Source: Shewanella sp. UCD-KL12 (lineage in GTDB: Bacteria; Pseudomonadota; Gammaproteobacteria; Enterobacterales; Shewanellaceae). Taken from it: 64,000 bases of DNA. Under the pieces are notes generated by a model. The model saw nothing but the letters and a program-made list of their open reading frames with translations. It was not told the DNA's origin and did not search any database. The first letter of the stretch is position 1. Each line of letters begins with the position of its first letter. The stretch is from the NCBI RefSeq assembly GCF_001957125.1, contig NZ_MPHJ01000009.1:68204-132203 (forward strand), given 5' to 3'. This document shows positions 1 through 8,800 of this stretch, in pieces. Position numbers and translations under genes: made by a program.

Positions 1-965
1 GCTAAATGCTGAGTCACGCCGGTTATACCATCATGAAGGAAGTGCGTTTCTTTTTTAGCAGCAAGCTGACCATGAAGGCGCTCAACAAGCTCAGACCTTT
101 GATTCTCATGCTGTAAAAGGTCTCTGAGATCGACACCATTTTCGGTGAACAAACACAGGTGAAGCTTACCATTGGCCGATACACGTAGCCTGTTACAACT
201 GGCACAGAAATGTTTGTCGTAGGGCATGATCAGACCGATACGCCCTTTATGATCATCTCGGCTAAAGTTTTGCGCAGGGCCATCGTCAGCCGCTGCGACA
301 TCTAGACTCCAGCCATCAGCAACGAGCTGAGAGCGAATATCAGCACCAGCAAGGTGGTGGGCTTTAAAGTAGTCATGACCTAAACCCGTTTCCATCAATT
401 CGATAAAACGAAGATCTATAGGTGTATGTTTAATCCAATGCAAAAACCTAGGGAGGTCTTTATCATTTAAGCCCTTCAACAACACGGCATTGATTTTGAC
501 TCGCTCGAAACCCGCTTCGAGTGCCGCATCAATACCCCGCATAACCTCATCAAACTTATTCTCACCAGTGATCTGATAAAACATACGTGGGTCTAAGCTA
601 TCAACAGAGACATTAATACGTCTCAAGCCAGCGTCATACCACTCTTTTGCATGCTTCTCTAACCGATAACCGTTTGTCGTTGTAGCGATAGTCTTGATTT
701 TATCATTATCGGCAACAGCCCGAATAATATCGGTAAAATCACGACGCAAGGAGGGCTCACCGCCAGTAATGCGGATTTTTTGCGTACCTACTTCTGAGAA
801 TGCACCCACGAGATTTTCAATTTCACTAAGCGCAAGAAATTGAGAGCGACCATTAGGGCGGTAGCCATCAGGTAGGCAATAAGTACATTTGAAATTGCAA
901 ACATCAGTCACTGACATTCGCAAATAGTGAAACCTTCGACCAAATTTGTCTTGTAGTTGAGACAT
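1..965 (-). CDS. moaA: GTP 3',8-cyclase MoaA (3' end cut by window edge)
   Basis: Catalyses the first step of molybdopterin synthesis, converting GTP to 3',8-cyclo-GTP by radical SAM chemistry in the cytoplasm. Translating the minus strand from the ATG at 965 gives 321 codons without a stop, running off the left edge; the family is about 325-330 residues, so only the last few are missing. The radical SAM CxxxCxxC motif (CNFKCTYC) is near the N-terminus, the second MoaA cluster motif (FCASCNRLR with a later Cys) is near the C-terminus, and a TGGEP motif is present. The Shine-Dalgarno AAAGGTG lies just before the ATG, inside the end of the upstream riboswitch. The product supports the molybdo-enzymes in this window, notably the three formate dehydrogenases. 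Confidence 0.96.
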   Translation of the reverse strand, partial: MSQLQDKFGRRFHYLRMSVTDVCNFKCTYCLPDGYRPNGRSQFLALSEIENLVGAFSEVGTQKIRITGGEPSLRRDFTDIIRAVADNDKIKTIATTTNGYRLEKHAKEWYDAGLRRINVSVDSLDPRMFYQITGENKFDEVMRGIDAALEAGFERVKINAVLLKGLNDKDLPRFLHWIKHTPIDLRFIELMETGLGHDYFKAHHLAGADIRSQLVADGWSLDVAAADDGPAQNFSRDDHKGRIGLIMPYDKHFCASCNRLRVSANGKLHLCLFTENGVDLRDLLQHENQRSELVERLHGQLAAKKETHFLHDGITGVTQHL

Positions 966-1084
966 GATCACCTTTCCAAGTAAGGGGAGGTGTGATCATT
1001 TCTTTTCACACCCCGGTGGCGTTATTGCCACGGCTTAAAGTCCTTATCTGATGACGTAGGACAAAAAGCTCGGAGAACCGTCAG
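966..1084 (-). promoter_or_regulatory. Molybdenum cofactor (Moco) riboswitch leader of moaA
   Basis: The minus strand just before moaA can fold into several stacked hairpins. From 5' to 3' they are GTCCT...AGGAC, GTGGC-AATAAC-GCCAC, and GGTGTGA-loop-TCACACC, followed by CCTCCC and a GGAAAGGTG segment carrying the ribosome-binding site. The words GCCACC, a loop ending GAAATGA, CCTCC and TGGAAAGGTG match my memory of the E. coli moaA leader in the same order and spacing. The Moco motif is an established element upstream of moaA that represses expression when cofactor is abundant. An Infernal search with the Rfam Moco model would settle it. Confidence 0.88.
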
Positions 1085-1090
1085 TGAGTA

Positions 1091-1096
1091 ATTATA
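1091..1096 (-). promoter_or_regulatory. -10 box of the moaA promoter
   Basis: The minus strand reads TATAAT here, a perfect sigma-70 -10 hexamer. It lies about 7 nt before the predicted 5' end of the riboswitch (about 1084). No good -35 hexamer is seen 17 nt upstream, which suggests an activator-dependent promoter. The CRP-type site centred at 1175.5 would sit near -91.5 relative to that start. Confidence 0.55.
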
Positions 1097-1167
1097 GGTG
1101 CTTTTGTCTTCAATCCCTAGTTATAAAGGTGTATTTATTGCTCATGATCATTCAAGCGTTAACATTC

Positions 1168-1183
1168 TGTGACACTGCTCACA
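1168..1183. promoter_or_regulatory. CRP-type binding site
   Basis: TGTGACACTGCTCACA matches the CRP core TGTGA-N6-TCACA perfectly. It lies between divergent moaA and the ETF:quinone oxidoreductase gene. CRP with cAMP is a known activator of anaerobic respiration genes in Shewanella, so cofactor synthesis is a plausible target. Which of the two genes it controls is inference. Confidence 0.65.
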
Positions 1184-1311
1184 CCATTTATCGCATTCAT
1201 AGAGACAAATATCACCGTTTATTCTCTGTGCGATTACGTAAATATCAGGTATGGTGGGGGGAACGATTAAAACACCCGTTTAACGGGGAAATGTGACCTA
1301 GAGGTGAAGTG

Positions 1312-2961
1312 ATGGAACGCGAATCGATGGAGTTCGATGTCGTCATAGTGGGCGCAGGCCCTGCAGGCTTAGCAACCGCATGTCGACTAATGCAGATATC
1401 TCAAGACAGTGGCAATGAGCTCACTGTTTGTGTTGTAGAGAAAGGCTCCGAAGTCGGTGCCCATATTCTTTCAGGAGCCGTCTTCGAGCCCAAAGTGCTC
1501 GAAGAGTTGTTCAGTGACTGGAAAGAAAAAGGCGCTCCACTACACACTCAGGTTACTGAAGATGAGATCTATATGTTGAGTTCAGAGCAGAACTCTCGTC
1601 TGATGCCAAACGCTCTTGTACCTAAAACCATGCACAACGACGGTAACTACATCATCAGTGTCGGTAACCTCTCACGTTGGTTAGCTGAGCGCGCTGAAGA
1701 GCTAGGAGTCGAAATATTCCCAGGCTTCCCTGCCAGTGATCTGCTTTATCACGAAGATAACAGCGTAAAAGGGATCATTATTGGTGATATGGGTGTCGGC
1801 GAAGATGGTCAACCTAAAGATGGTTATGAGCCAGGTATGGAGCTTCACGCTAAATACACCATATTTAGTGAAGGTTGTCGTGGACACTTAGGTAAACAGC
1901 TCATCGAAAAGTTTCATCTAGATAATGGTAAGACACCACAACACTATGGACTTGGCTTTAAAGAGATTTGGAAGATCCCAAGTGAGCAGCATGAACAGGG
2001 CAAAGTGGTTCATACCGGTGGCTGGCCACTGACCGAAGGCGCCTCTGGTGGAGGCTTTCTGTATCATTTAGAAGATAATCAAGTTGCAGTCGGCCTGATT
2101 ATCGACCTTAACTACAAAAATCCACATCTTAGTCCTTTTGATGAGTTTCAGCGCTATAAAACGCATCCCGTTATTGCTAAGCATTTAGAAGGTGGAGAGC
2201 GGGTAAGCTATGGTGCACGCGCAATTACTAAAGGTGGATTGAACTCGCTACCTAAGATGACCTTCCCGGGTGGTTTGATCATTGGTTGTAATGCCGGCAC
2301 GCTAAACTTCGCTAAGATCAAAGGCACTCATACTGCGATGAAGAGCGGCATACTTGCCGCCGAAACCATTGCCCATGCTTTTCAAGCTGGTGTCGATGGT
2401 GGTAAAGATCTCAACTGTTATAACGAACGCTTCGAGAAAAGCTGGTTACAGGATGAGCTTCATAGTTCACGTAATTTCGGGCCTGCTATGCACAAGTTCG
2501 GGACTTACCTAGGTGGCGCATTTAATTTTATCGATCAAAATTGGTTTGGTGGTAAGTTCCCTATTACCTTGCGAGATGAGCAGCCAGATTATGCACAGAT
2601 GGCAGAAGTTGGTGCCTACAATAAGATTGATTACCCTAAGCCTGATGGCAAACTCAGCTTCGATAAACTGTCATCGGTTTACCTGTCTAATACTTTCCAT
2701 GAAGAGGATCAGCTCTGCCATCTTCGCCTCAAAGATGCACGTATTCCTATCGATATCAACTTAGTGAAGTTCGATGAACCGGCACAGCGATATTGTCCTG
2801 CTGGCGTCTACGAGGTCATCGAAGAGGAAGGTGAAAACAAGTTTGTGATTAATGGCCAGAACTGTATTCACTGTAAGACTTGCGATATCAAAGACCCTAG
2901 CCAGAACATCACTTGGGTCACACCAGAGGGCGGTGGCGGCCCTAACTACCCTAATATGTAA
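1312..2961 (+). CDS. Electron transfer flavoprotein-ubiquinone oxidoreductase
   Basis: Membrane-associated FAD and [4Fe-4S] enzyme that takes electrons from reduced ETF (fed by acyl-CoA and amino acid dehydrogenases) and reduces ubiquinone. The 549-residue protein has the FAD-binding Rossmann motif VGAGPAG near residue 13. The C-terminal cluster motif has Cys at about 518, 521 and 524, plus an earlier Cys in YCPAGVYE. Length is normal for the family. A GTG lies directly before the chosen ATG; AGAGGTG 5 nt upstream favours the ATG at 1312. ETF subunit genes are not adjacent. A strong terminator follows. Confidence 0.95.
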   Translation: MERESMEFDVVIVGAGPAGLATACRLMQISQDSGNELTVCVVEKGSEVGAHILSGAVFEPKVLEELFSDWKEKGAPLHTQVTEDEIYMLSSEQNSRLMPNALVPKTMHNDGNYIISVGNLSRWLAERAEELGVEIFPGFPASDLLYHEDNSVKGIIIGDMGVGEDGQPKDGYEPGMELHAKYTIFSEGCRGHLGKQLIEKFHLDNGKTPQHYGLGFKEIWKIPSEQHEQGKVVHTGGWPLTEGASGGGFLYHLEDNQVAVGLIIDLNYKNPHLSPFDEFQRYKTHPVIAKHLEGGERVSYGARAITKGGLNSLPKMTFPGGLIIGCNAGTLNFAKIKGTHTAMKSGILAAETIAHAFQAGVDGGKDLNCYNERFEKSWLQDELHSSRNFGPAMHKFGTYLGGAFNFIDQNWFGGKFPITLRDEQPDYAQMAEVGAYNKIDYPKPDGKLSFDKLSSVYLSNTFHEEDQLCHLRLKDARIPIDINLVKFDEPAQRYCPAGVYEVIEEEGENKFVINGQNCIHCKTCDIKDPSQNITWVTPEGGGGPNYPNM

Positions 2962-3325
2962 TTAGCTTTTTAATACGCGCCGTTAACGGCGCGTTTTTTA
3001 TGCTAAATATCATACAAACTTGTAAAAAACAGATTGCACTTAAGCTAAAAAATAACCATAATCGCCGCCTCTAATAAAAGCGTTACTTAAATATCTAAAC
3101 GCTTAGTCAGTATCCTACAAAACAATCTAAGCATTCAGCCCCAAAGCCGATTGCATGAGATCCCCTGTTCACAACAGCATTGAAGCCACTATTTAGAACA
3201 AGAGTTTAGAACAAGAGAAATGTTTATCGTCTGTAAGGGCTACGCTAACAGAGCCCATTAACAACTTTATCATTCTGTCACTCAAGCCTAAATCACTCGC
3301 TTCAGACACAAGCAAGTTGCACAAT
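2962..3325. other. Intergenic region after ETF-QO
   Basis: Holds the ETF-QO terminator in its first 40 bases. The rest is AT-rich leader of the chemoreceptor gene, in which I see no confident promoter, repeat or small gene. Confidence 0.5.
2975..2999 (+). terminator. Rho-independent terminator of ETF-QO
   Basis: Perfect 8-bp stem ACGCGCCG / CGGCGCGT with a TTAA loop, followed by a run of T. It starts 14 nt after the stop codon. Confidence 0.92.
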
Positions 3326-5236
3326 ATGAAACTAAATATACTGACGATCAAACAGAAGATATTACTCACGGTTACGCTTGCCGTACTGCTATCCACCATA
3401 CTCGTTGGTGTCCTCAGCCAAAGAAGTGCAAAACAGGTCATTGAACAACGTATGTTGAGTTCTGAACTGCCAAATATGTTACTGCAGATCCGCAACAAGG
3501 TAGAGATTGATATCTCAAGCCTTATGAATGCCGCCGAGCAGCTAGCCAACAGCCCAATGTTACTGCAATGGCTTGAAAACGACAGACCACAATCAGATGA
3601 AGCCTTAGTCGTTAATCAACTAGAAAAGATCACTCGCCAATACGATCTGGTGCAAGCATCCTTCGCCGATAGAGACAGTGCAGCCTATTATACTCAAGAT
3701 GGTTTCTTAAGAGAGTTAACCCCAAGTCAGGACGCCTGGTTTTTTAACTATAAAAATAGTGGCCAAGAGCGCATGCTCAATGTGTTCACTGAGTCTAATG
3801 GTGAAGTTAAGCTATTTATCAATTATCAACAGCCCTATGGGCGTGGTTTAGTCGGTTTAGCTAAGTCACTAGATGATATGGTGAACCTACTTAACTCCTT
3901 CAAGATTGAGCAAAGTGGTTTTGTTTACCTGGTCGATGCCAGTGGCGAAGTAAAGTTACATCGTGATACGTACCAAATTGGCAGAAAGCTCAATAGCATT
4001 TATCAAACGCAGACGAGCCAACTCCTTAATAAAGGTGAGTTCACGCTAACTAAGACTGAGCTTGATAACCAAACCATGCTGGTAGCAAGTAGCTATATCC
4101 CCTCTATGGACTGGTATTTAGTGGCTCAAGTGCCTGAGAGTGAAGTTTTTGCCATGCTCGAAGAGTCGGCATATCAGATCCTCATCTGGGGTTTAGTTAT
4201 TGCACTCGTACTCATTGCGATTGCAGTATTTGTCGCCAGCTCTATTAGCCAACCTATCTCTAAAGTCGCAAATATGCTGCAAAATATCGGTGAAGGAGAA
4301 GGCGATCTTCGCCAACGTCTACCAGTGAAAGGTGATGATGAGCTCGCTCAGCTAGCTAAGGGCTTCAATAGCTTTATTAGTAAGATCCAGTCATCGATTA
4401 TTGAAGTCACTGAAACCAGTGAGCAGTTGAGTCAATCGGCGAAAGATGTTGCCAGCCAAGCCCAACAAACCTTAAACGATAGTCAGTTGCAGAAAGATCA
4501 GACCTTGATGGTGGTTACAGCCATTAATGAGATGGGCGCTACCGTTAATGAAATTGCCGGCAATGCAGCACAAGCAGCTGAAACGGCGAAAGAGGCCGAT
4601 AGCGAATCCAATACAGGCCAGATTGTCGTTACTAGTGCCCGTGAGACGATTAACCAACTATCGAATGATGTTGAACAGGTTGGTGATGTGATTGAATCCT
4701 TAGCCACCCACACGACCTCAATCGGCAGCATCTTAGATGTGATCCGCGCAGTCTCAGATCAAACCAATTTACTCGCACTTAATGCGGCTATTGAAGCAGC
4801 AAGAGCAGGTGAAGCGGGACGTGGGTTTGCGGTTGTCGCTGAAGAGGTGCGCGATCTTGCCTCAAGAACAGCAGCATCTACCGATGAGGTGCAGCGTATG
4901 ATCGACAACCTGCAGTCAGAAGCCGCACGTGCTGTCGATGCGATGACCCAAAGCCGAACTCGCTCATTAGAGGGGGTAACTGCTGTAGATAAAGCGAGTC
5001 AGTCACTGTCTGGTATTAGTGAGCAGATTGGTCATATTACAGATATGAATATTCAGGTGGCAGCGGCGACAGAAGAGCAATCCACTGTAGTAGAAGATAT
5101 TAATCGTAATGTCACAGAAATTAACGATATCACACAAAGAACAACTGATACCGCTCATGCTGCAGCGAATGCTAGCCAATCGTTGAATCAACTGGCCAGT
5201 CGTCTCGATACATTAGTCGCTGGGTTTAAGGTGTAA
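3326..5236 (+). CDS. Methyl-accepting chemotaxis protein with dCache sensor domain
   Basis: Inner-membrane chemoreceptor of about 636 residues. Order of parts: short cytoplasmic N-terminus, TM1 (about 11-30), a large periplasmic dCache-type ligand domain (about 35-280), TM2 (about 283-305, rich in Ile, Ala and Val), HAMP (about 305-360) and a long coiled-coil signalling domain. The conserved hairpin tip (DQTNLLALNAAIEAARAGEA) lies near residue 477. There is no C-terminal CheR-tethering pentapeptide. A TTG lies three codons earlier; I chose the ATG, though no strong Shine-Dalgarno is visible for either. Ligand unknown. The sensor layout resembles the diguanylate cyclase at 7010-8467. Confidence 0.94.
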   Translation: MKLNILTIKQKILLTVTLAVLLSTILVGVLSQRSAKQVIEQRMLSSELPNMLLQIRNKVEIDISSLMNAAEQLANSPMLLQWLENDRPQSDEALVVNQLEKITRQYDLVQASFADRDSAAYYTQDGFLRELTPSQDAWFFNYKNSGQERMLNVFTESNGEVKLFINYQQPYGRGLVGLAKSLDDMVNLLNSFKIEQSGFVYLVDASGEVKLHRDTYQIGRKLNSIYQTQTSQLLNKGEFTLTKTELDNQTMLVASSYIPSMDWYLVAQVPESEVFAMLEESAYQILIWGLVIALVLIAIAVFVASSISQPISKVANMLQNIGEGEGDLRQRLPVKGDDELAQLAKGFNSFISKIQSSIIEVTETSEQLSQSAKDVASQAQQTLNDSQLQKDQTLMVVTAINEMGATVNEIAGNAAQAAETAKEADSESNTGQIVVTSARETINQLSNDVEQVGDVIESLATHTTSIGSILDVIRAVSDQTNLLALNAAIEAARAGEAGRGFAVVAEEVRDLASRTAASTDEVQRMIDNLQSEAARAVDAMTQSRTRSLEGVTAVDKASQSLSGISEQIGHITDMNIQVAAATEEQSTVVEDINRNVTEINDITQRTTDTAHAAANASQSLNQLASRLDTLVAGFKV

Positions 5237-5295
5237 TACCAACCACCACAAATACTTGATCATTCTTACTGGTTAAAACCGCTGATAACAGCCTT

Positions 5296-5325
5296 AAGTT
5301 CCTAGGTGCTAGTACCTAGGAACTT
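5296..5325. repeat. Perfect inverted repeat built of CTAGNNN heptads
   Basis: A 12-bp perfect inverted repeat (AAGTTCCTAGGT and its complement) around a 6-nt loop, between the chemoreceptor stop and the convergent DUF4870 gene. It also parses as three period-7 units: CTAGGTG, CTAGTAC, CTAGGAA (5302-5322). No T-run follows on either strand, so it may not be a standard terminator. It belongs to the heptad family described in the findings. Confidence 0.7.
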
Positions 5326-5345
5326 CGGCACGATATTGATCAGCC

Positions 5346-5726
5346 TTAATTGCGGGCTTTTAAAAACTGTATTGATAAGGGGTATTTATAGCAGACCCCT
5401 TCACTGGCCTTCATCGCTGCAATGATGGTCAATACAATATCAATAATTGCCAGTAATCCAATAAGGATAAAACCGATACCAACAAACATGAGTACAAAAC
5501 TCACCATCACCCAGATTAGCATGCTTATCTTAAAGTTCAGGCAGTTACGACCACACTCATCGACAAATGGGATCTCATCACGCTTCATTAACCAGACTAT
5601 CAATGGGCCAAGTATGCTACCGAAAGGGATCAAATACCCAGCAAAACTAGCGACATGCACCACAATGCCCATATTTTTGTCATCTTGGCTAAGCGCTTGT
5701 ATCTGATCTTCTGCTTGTTCTGTCAC
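5346..5726 (-). CDS. DUF4870 (Tic20-like) small membrane protein
   Basis: 126-residue protein with a short acidic, Gln-rich N-terminus and three or four hydrophobic segments: about 27-45, 68-90 and 92-108. The run HVASFAGYLIPFGSILGPLIVW and the later FKISMLIW pattern are typical of DUF4870. Function is not established; the family is distantly like the Tic20 translocon component. The start is GTG, supported by AGGAGAG 6 nt upstream. Convergent with the chemoreceptor gene. Confidence 0.85.
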   Translation of the reverse strand: MTEQAEDQIQALSQDDKNMGIVVHVASFAGYLIPFGSILGPLIVWLMKRDEIPFVDECGRNCLNFKISMLIWVMVSFVLMFVGIGFILIGLLAIIDIVLTIIAAMKASEGVCYKYPLSIQFLKARN

Positions 5727-5779
5727 TCGATTCTCTCCTTGAAAAATAACTTAAATAATACTGTAACGTGAATACGATA

Positions 5780-6472
5780 TTAAACTGGGCCGATGAGACG
5801 CATCTGCCAATCTTCAATTTTTTTACGCTCAAGCCTGCGCTGTAAACTGTTGACCCAAGATGCAGCCAACCCCTCACATGACGCCAGGCGCTCATAGCCT
5901 TGCTCATCAAATTCGGTCGAAAAATAGAGGGCCATAGCCTGTCTAACACTGATATCTGTACGGCGCTCTTTAAGGGAAATACTATCACTCAAGTTAATCA
6001 CCCCAGGCTCCAAGACTCTATAAAACCAACCACATAAACCGCTTGTCTGCATAGCTAGGGCAAACTCTTTATGGCCAAACTGAGTATTTAGCTTAAAACA
6101 GGGCGATCGCGGCTGTGTGACTTGTAGCTCTACTTCACCAATTGTGATGATGTCACCAATATTCACTTGGGTCTCATCTAAACCTACACTGCTAATATTT
6201 TCGCCCATTGCAGGGGCATCTCTAAACCCCGTCATCATGTCCCAGCGGCGATATTGACCATAATGCTCCCGTGGAAAGTGATGTAAAACTCTATCGAGCC
6301 CACCATGATGTTTGGGATCTGCCTGTCGGTCACCACTGACCTTATCTAATTCGACGATAAGCGATGCTGAAGATCTTTTATTAGCTATACCACTACTAAT
6401 ACCAGATGTTTCGCTAAACTCTTCCCCCACATATAAACCTGATAAACGCTTAACCATTAATTGTTTCAACAT
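5780..6472 (-). CDS. MOSC domain protein, YiiM-like
   Basis: Cytoplasmic protein of about 230 residues related to E. coli YiiM, which acts on N-hydroxylated base analogues using molybdenum cofactor. The MOSC core carries the conserved Cys in PRSPCFKLN (about residue 125), and the DRQADPKHHGGLDRVLHHF segment is characteristic. The reading frame extends 10 codons upstream. The ATG at 6472 follows AAGGG and sits 10 nt past the upstream GNAT stop, so it is the better start. Likely co-transcribed with that GNAT. It is another user of the cofactor that moaA helps make. Confidence 0.9.
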   Translation of the reverse strand: MLKQLMVKRLSGLYVGEEFSETSGISSGIANKRSSASLIVELDKVSGDRQADPKHHGGLDRVLHHFPREHYGQYRRWDMMTGFRDAPAMGENISSVGLDETQVNIGDIITIGEVELQVTQPRSPCFKLNTQFGHKEFALAMQTSGLCGWFYRVLEPGVINLSDSISLKERRTDISVRQAMALYFSTEFDEQGYERLASCEGLAASWVNSLQRRLERKKIEDWQMRLIGPV

Positions 6473-6482
6473 CAAACTACCC

Positions 6483-6995
6483 TTAAATGATTTCAATATC
6501 ATAGGCTAATACAAATCTTAACCACAGACTATCACCATTTTTTGCTTCCATGGGTGTAAAGCCTAATCGTTCCAGTAGCTTTATTGAGGCTTGATTATCT
6601 CTCATAGCATTAGCCACAAACTGCTTTACGCCATACTGCTGAGCACCTATTTTGAGTGCCGCGCAAGCAGCTTCATAAGCAAAGCCCTTACCCCAGGCCG
6701 ATTTAAGTAGCCTAAAGCCTAAATCCACTTCTTGAGTGATAGGATCTCGTCGTAAACCACAAAACCCAAAATATTCCCCCGTCACCTTATCTATCAGTGA
6801 CCAGCGACCAAATCCATGCAGCTCATACTCGGAATAGGTTTCAATAAATTGTTCAGACTCCTTAACGGAGTCAAAAGCGACATCACCAGTAAAACGAACC
6901 ACTTCAGGATCTGAATTTAATAGATAAAAGCTTTTGGCATCTTGCGGACTAAATTCACGCAAAATAAGCCGATCAGTTACAGCAACCTGCTTCAT
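6483..6995 (-). CDS. GNAT N-acetyltransferase, RimJ/RimL type
   Basis: 170 residues with the full GNAT fold of the RimJ/RimL subgroup: N-terminal TDRLILREFSPQDAKSFYLL, a GFCGLRRDP strand, and the acetyl-CoA loop (AWGKGFAYEAACAAL, about 109-123). These enzymes transfer acetyl groups to protein N-termini or small amines; the substrate here cannot be told. It is the first gene of a probable two-gene unit with the MOSC protein. Confidence 0.9.
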   Translation of the reverse strand: MKQVAVTDRLILREFSPQDAKSFYLLNSDPEVVRFTGDVAFDSVKESEQFIETYSEYELHGFGRWSLIDKVTGEYFGFCGLRRDPITQEVDLGFRLLKSAWGKGFAYEAACAALKIGAQQYGVKQFVANAMRDNQASIKLLERLGFTPMEAKNGDSLWLRFVLAYDIEII

Positions 6996-7009
6996 ATTAA
7001 GCCTATTTT

Positions 7010-8467
7010 TTAATGGGATAATACCACTTGATCGCGCCCGCTCTCTTTCGCTTGATAAAGCGCCGTATCAACCCGATTAATGAGCTCTACAGCCCTCTCA
7101 TGTGATTTGTACTGAGCAATACCACAACTCACTGTCACACTGAGCTCATGCTCATTAACCCGAATTTTACGCTGTGAAATTGCCCCTCGGATACGCTCAC
7201 CGATATCCGCAGCTTGGCTTAGTTCTATTTCCGGTAATAAAAGTAGAAATTCCTCACCACCCCATCGGCAAACAATATCTTGTTCTCTCAATTGATTACT
7301 AACGATATTAGCCACAGTCTTAATCACAAGATCACCAATATTATGACCATAGTTATCATTAACTAACTTAAAATGATCGATATCGAGTAAGAGTACTGAA
7401 ACTAATGTTTGCTGCTGTTCGGCGTGCGCTAAGGCTTTGTGAAAATACTCCTCGAAGACTTGCCTGTTTGCCGCTCCAGTTAACTTGTCAGTCGACGCCA
7501 TATGCTCAAGCTTACGTTGATAACGGCCTAAAGTGAGGTTAGCGATTATCAGTATCCCTAAGGTTACCAACAGGCTTATTAATAAGTTACCCCAGAATGT
7601 CGTCAGTAACTTTCGCTCAGCCTCTACTTCCTCCTGCTCAACCACCAGATACCACTTAAATTCTGATACTAGCCTACTGTTCAAATAAACTGTCTTGCCA
7701 TCTCTTAAGTAAGTAATTGAGGCACTTGGGCTCGTTAGTATTCTGGTAGCAAACTTGTCTAAACCGGGCGTCTCTTGTAATGAACTTGCGCCTTGATACT
7801 TATCACCATTCAATGTCACACGTCCCTCGCGATCGACAAAAAATACATGGCGATTATATCTTTGCTGATAGAGCTCAATGAGTTTTTGTACCTTCTCAAC
7901 AGCTAAACCAACCCCGGTAATACCTATAAAGTTACCTTCGAAATCAAAAACCTTATAATTAACATAAACAACGGTTCTATTTTTATCGGCCGAATCAGGA
8001 TCGATATTGATCTCATAATTTTCAGACTTAGGCAGTGAACGCACCCTGAAATACCAAGCATCTTCAGTCGCTGTATCTTCAATTTGTTTCAAAACCCCGC
8101 TTGAGTGGTAATAGTTGCGGCTTTTTTCTGAGACAAAAAAACTGGTCACTGTGTCATATTTATCTTGGATCTCTTTTAGGTAACGAATCAGTTTACTAGA
8201 GTCTTCTTCATCGTTAATCGCCCAATCTCTAACAAAGGTATCTTGTGCCATGAGGGAGGAGATAAAGATAGGCTGTAAAAGATCTTGCTGGATTTCAGAG
8301 TAAATATTATCACTGGTCAGCGGGAGGGAGTTTTGCTCAATTTGCTCACTTAAAGAATCATGGGCGACTTGGTAACTGATGCTACTCGTTAAAACAAATG
8401 CCCCTAACAACAGAATGGTTAGTATCCATATAAACTTCTTCTTATCATTCCAAACTGTGTTACCCAT
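7010..8467 (-). CDS. Membrane diguanylate cyclase with periplasmic dCache sensor
   Basis: Makes cyclic di-GMP from two GTP at the inner membrane in response to a periplasmic ligand. The 485-residue protein has TM1 (about 12-30), a dCache-like sensor (about 35-280), TM2 (about 290-310) and a GGDEF domain (about 325-482). The active-site loop is GGEEF near residue 401. RxxD five residues before it (REQD) is an intact inhibitory I-site, so product feedback is expected. AYYxxDG-like and YYHSSG segments resemble the chemoreceptor at 3326. The ATG has GGTGAG 5 nt upstream. Confidence 0.94.
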   Translation of the reverse strand: MGNTVWNDKKKFIWILTILLLGAFVLTSSISYQVAHDSLSEQIEQNSLPLTSDNIYSEIQQDLLQPIFISSLMAQDTFVRDWAINDEEDSSKLIRYLKEIQDKYDTVTSFFVSEKSRNYYHSSGVLKQIEDTATEDAWYFRVRSLPKSENYEINIDPDSADKNRTVVYVNYKVFDFEGNFIGITGVGLAVEKVQKLIELYQQRYNRHVFFVDREGRVTLNGDKYQGASSLQETPGLDKFATRILTSPSASITYLRDGKTVYLNSRLVSEFKWYLVVEQEEVEAERKLLTTFWGNLLISLLVTLGILIIANLTLGRYQRKLEHMASTDKLTGAANRQVFEEYFHKALAHAEQQQTLVSVLLLDIDHFKLVNDNYGHNIGDLVIKTVANIVSNQLREQDIVCRWGGEEFLLLLPEIELSQAADIGERIRGAISQRKIRVNEHELSVTVSCGIAQYKSHERAVELINRVDTALYQAKESGRDQVVLSH

Positions 8468-8800
8468 ACATTCTCACCCAATGACAGCATTTCAATAAGC
8501 GGTGCGTTACAAATGTAACAACTTAGTGAATACTAACCTGAAATAAGTTGTTTTGGCACCTAATTAGCTGGGATAAAAGAGAACATTGAATTCGGTGACG
8601 TTAGCAATGACATGGAAAGTCACTCACAAAATGTAAAAAAAAGCCCTGTTGGGGGACAGGGCAAACATATGATAAAAACGCATAAAACTAGCATCAAGAA
8701 GGAACACTCAATCTACCAAACTAGAATAAATCGATAAGGTTACAGTGGTATGGCGCCAAAATGAGATATTTATGACACCTAGTTAAGCGCAATGTCGCCT
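8468..8800. other. Intergenic region with kinase-gene terminator
   Basis: Holds the rho-independent terminator of the PfkB kinase gene (8635-8662). The remainder is the promoter region of the diguanylate cyclase, in which I see no convincing operator. Confidence 0.5.
8635..8662 (-). terminator. Rho-independent terminator of the PfkB kinase gene
   Basis: On the minus strand, GCCCTGT and ACAGGGC arms enclose a six-base CCCCCA loop and are followed by eight T. It lies about 140 nt after the kinase stop codon. Confidence 0.85.

Noticed and set aside
1084..1296. 70-codon plus-strand frame before ETF-QO
   Set aside because: GTG start without ribosome-binding site; it overlaps the moaA promoter and the CRP site, and its peptide has no recognisable character.
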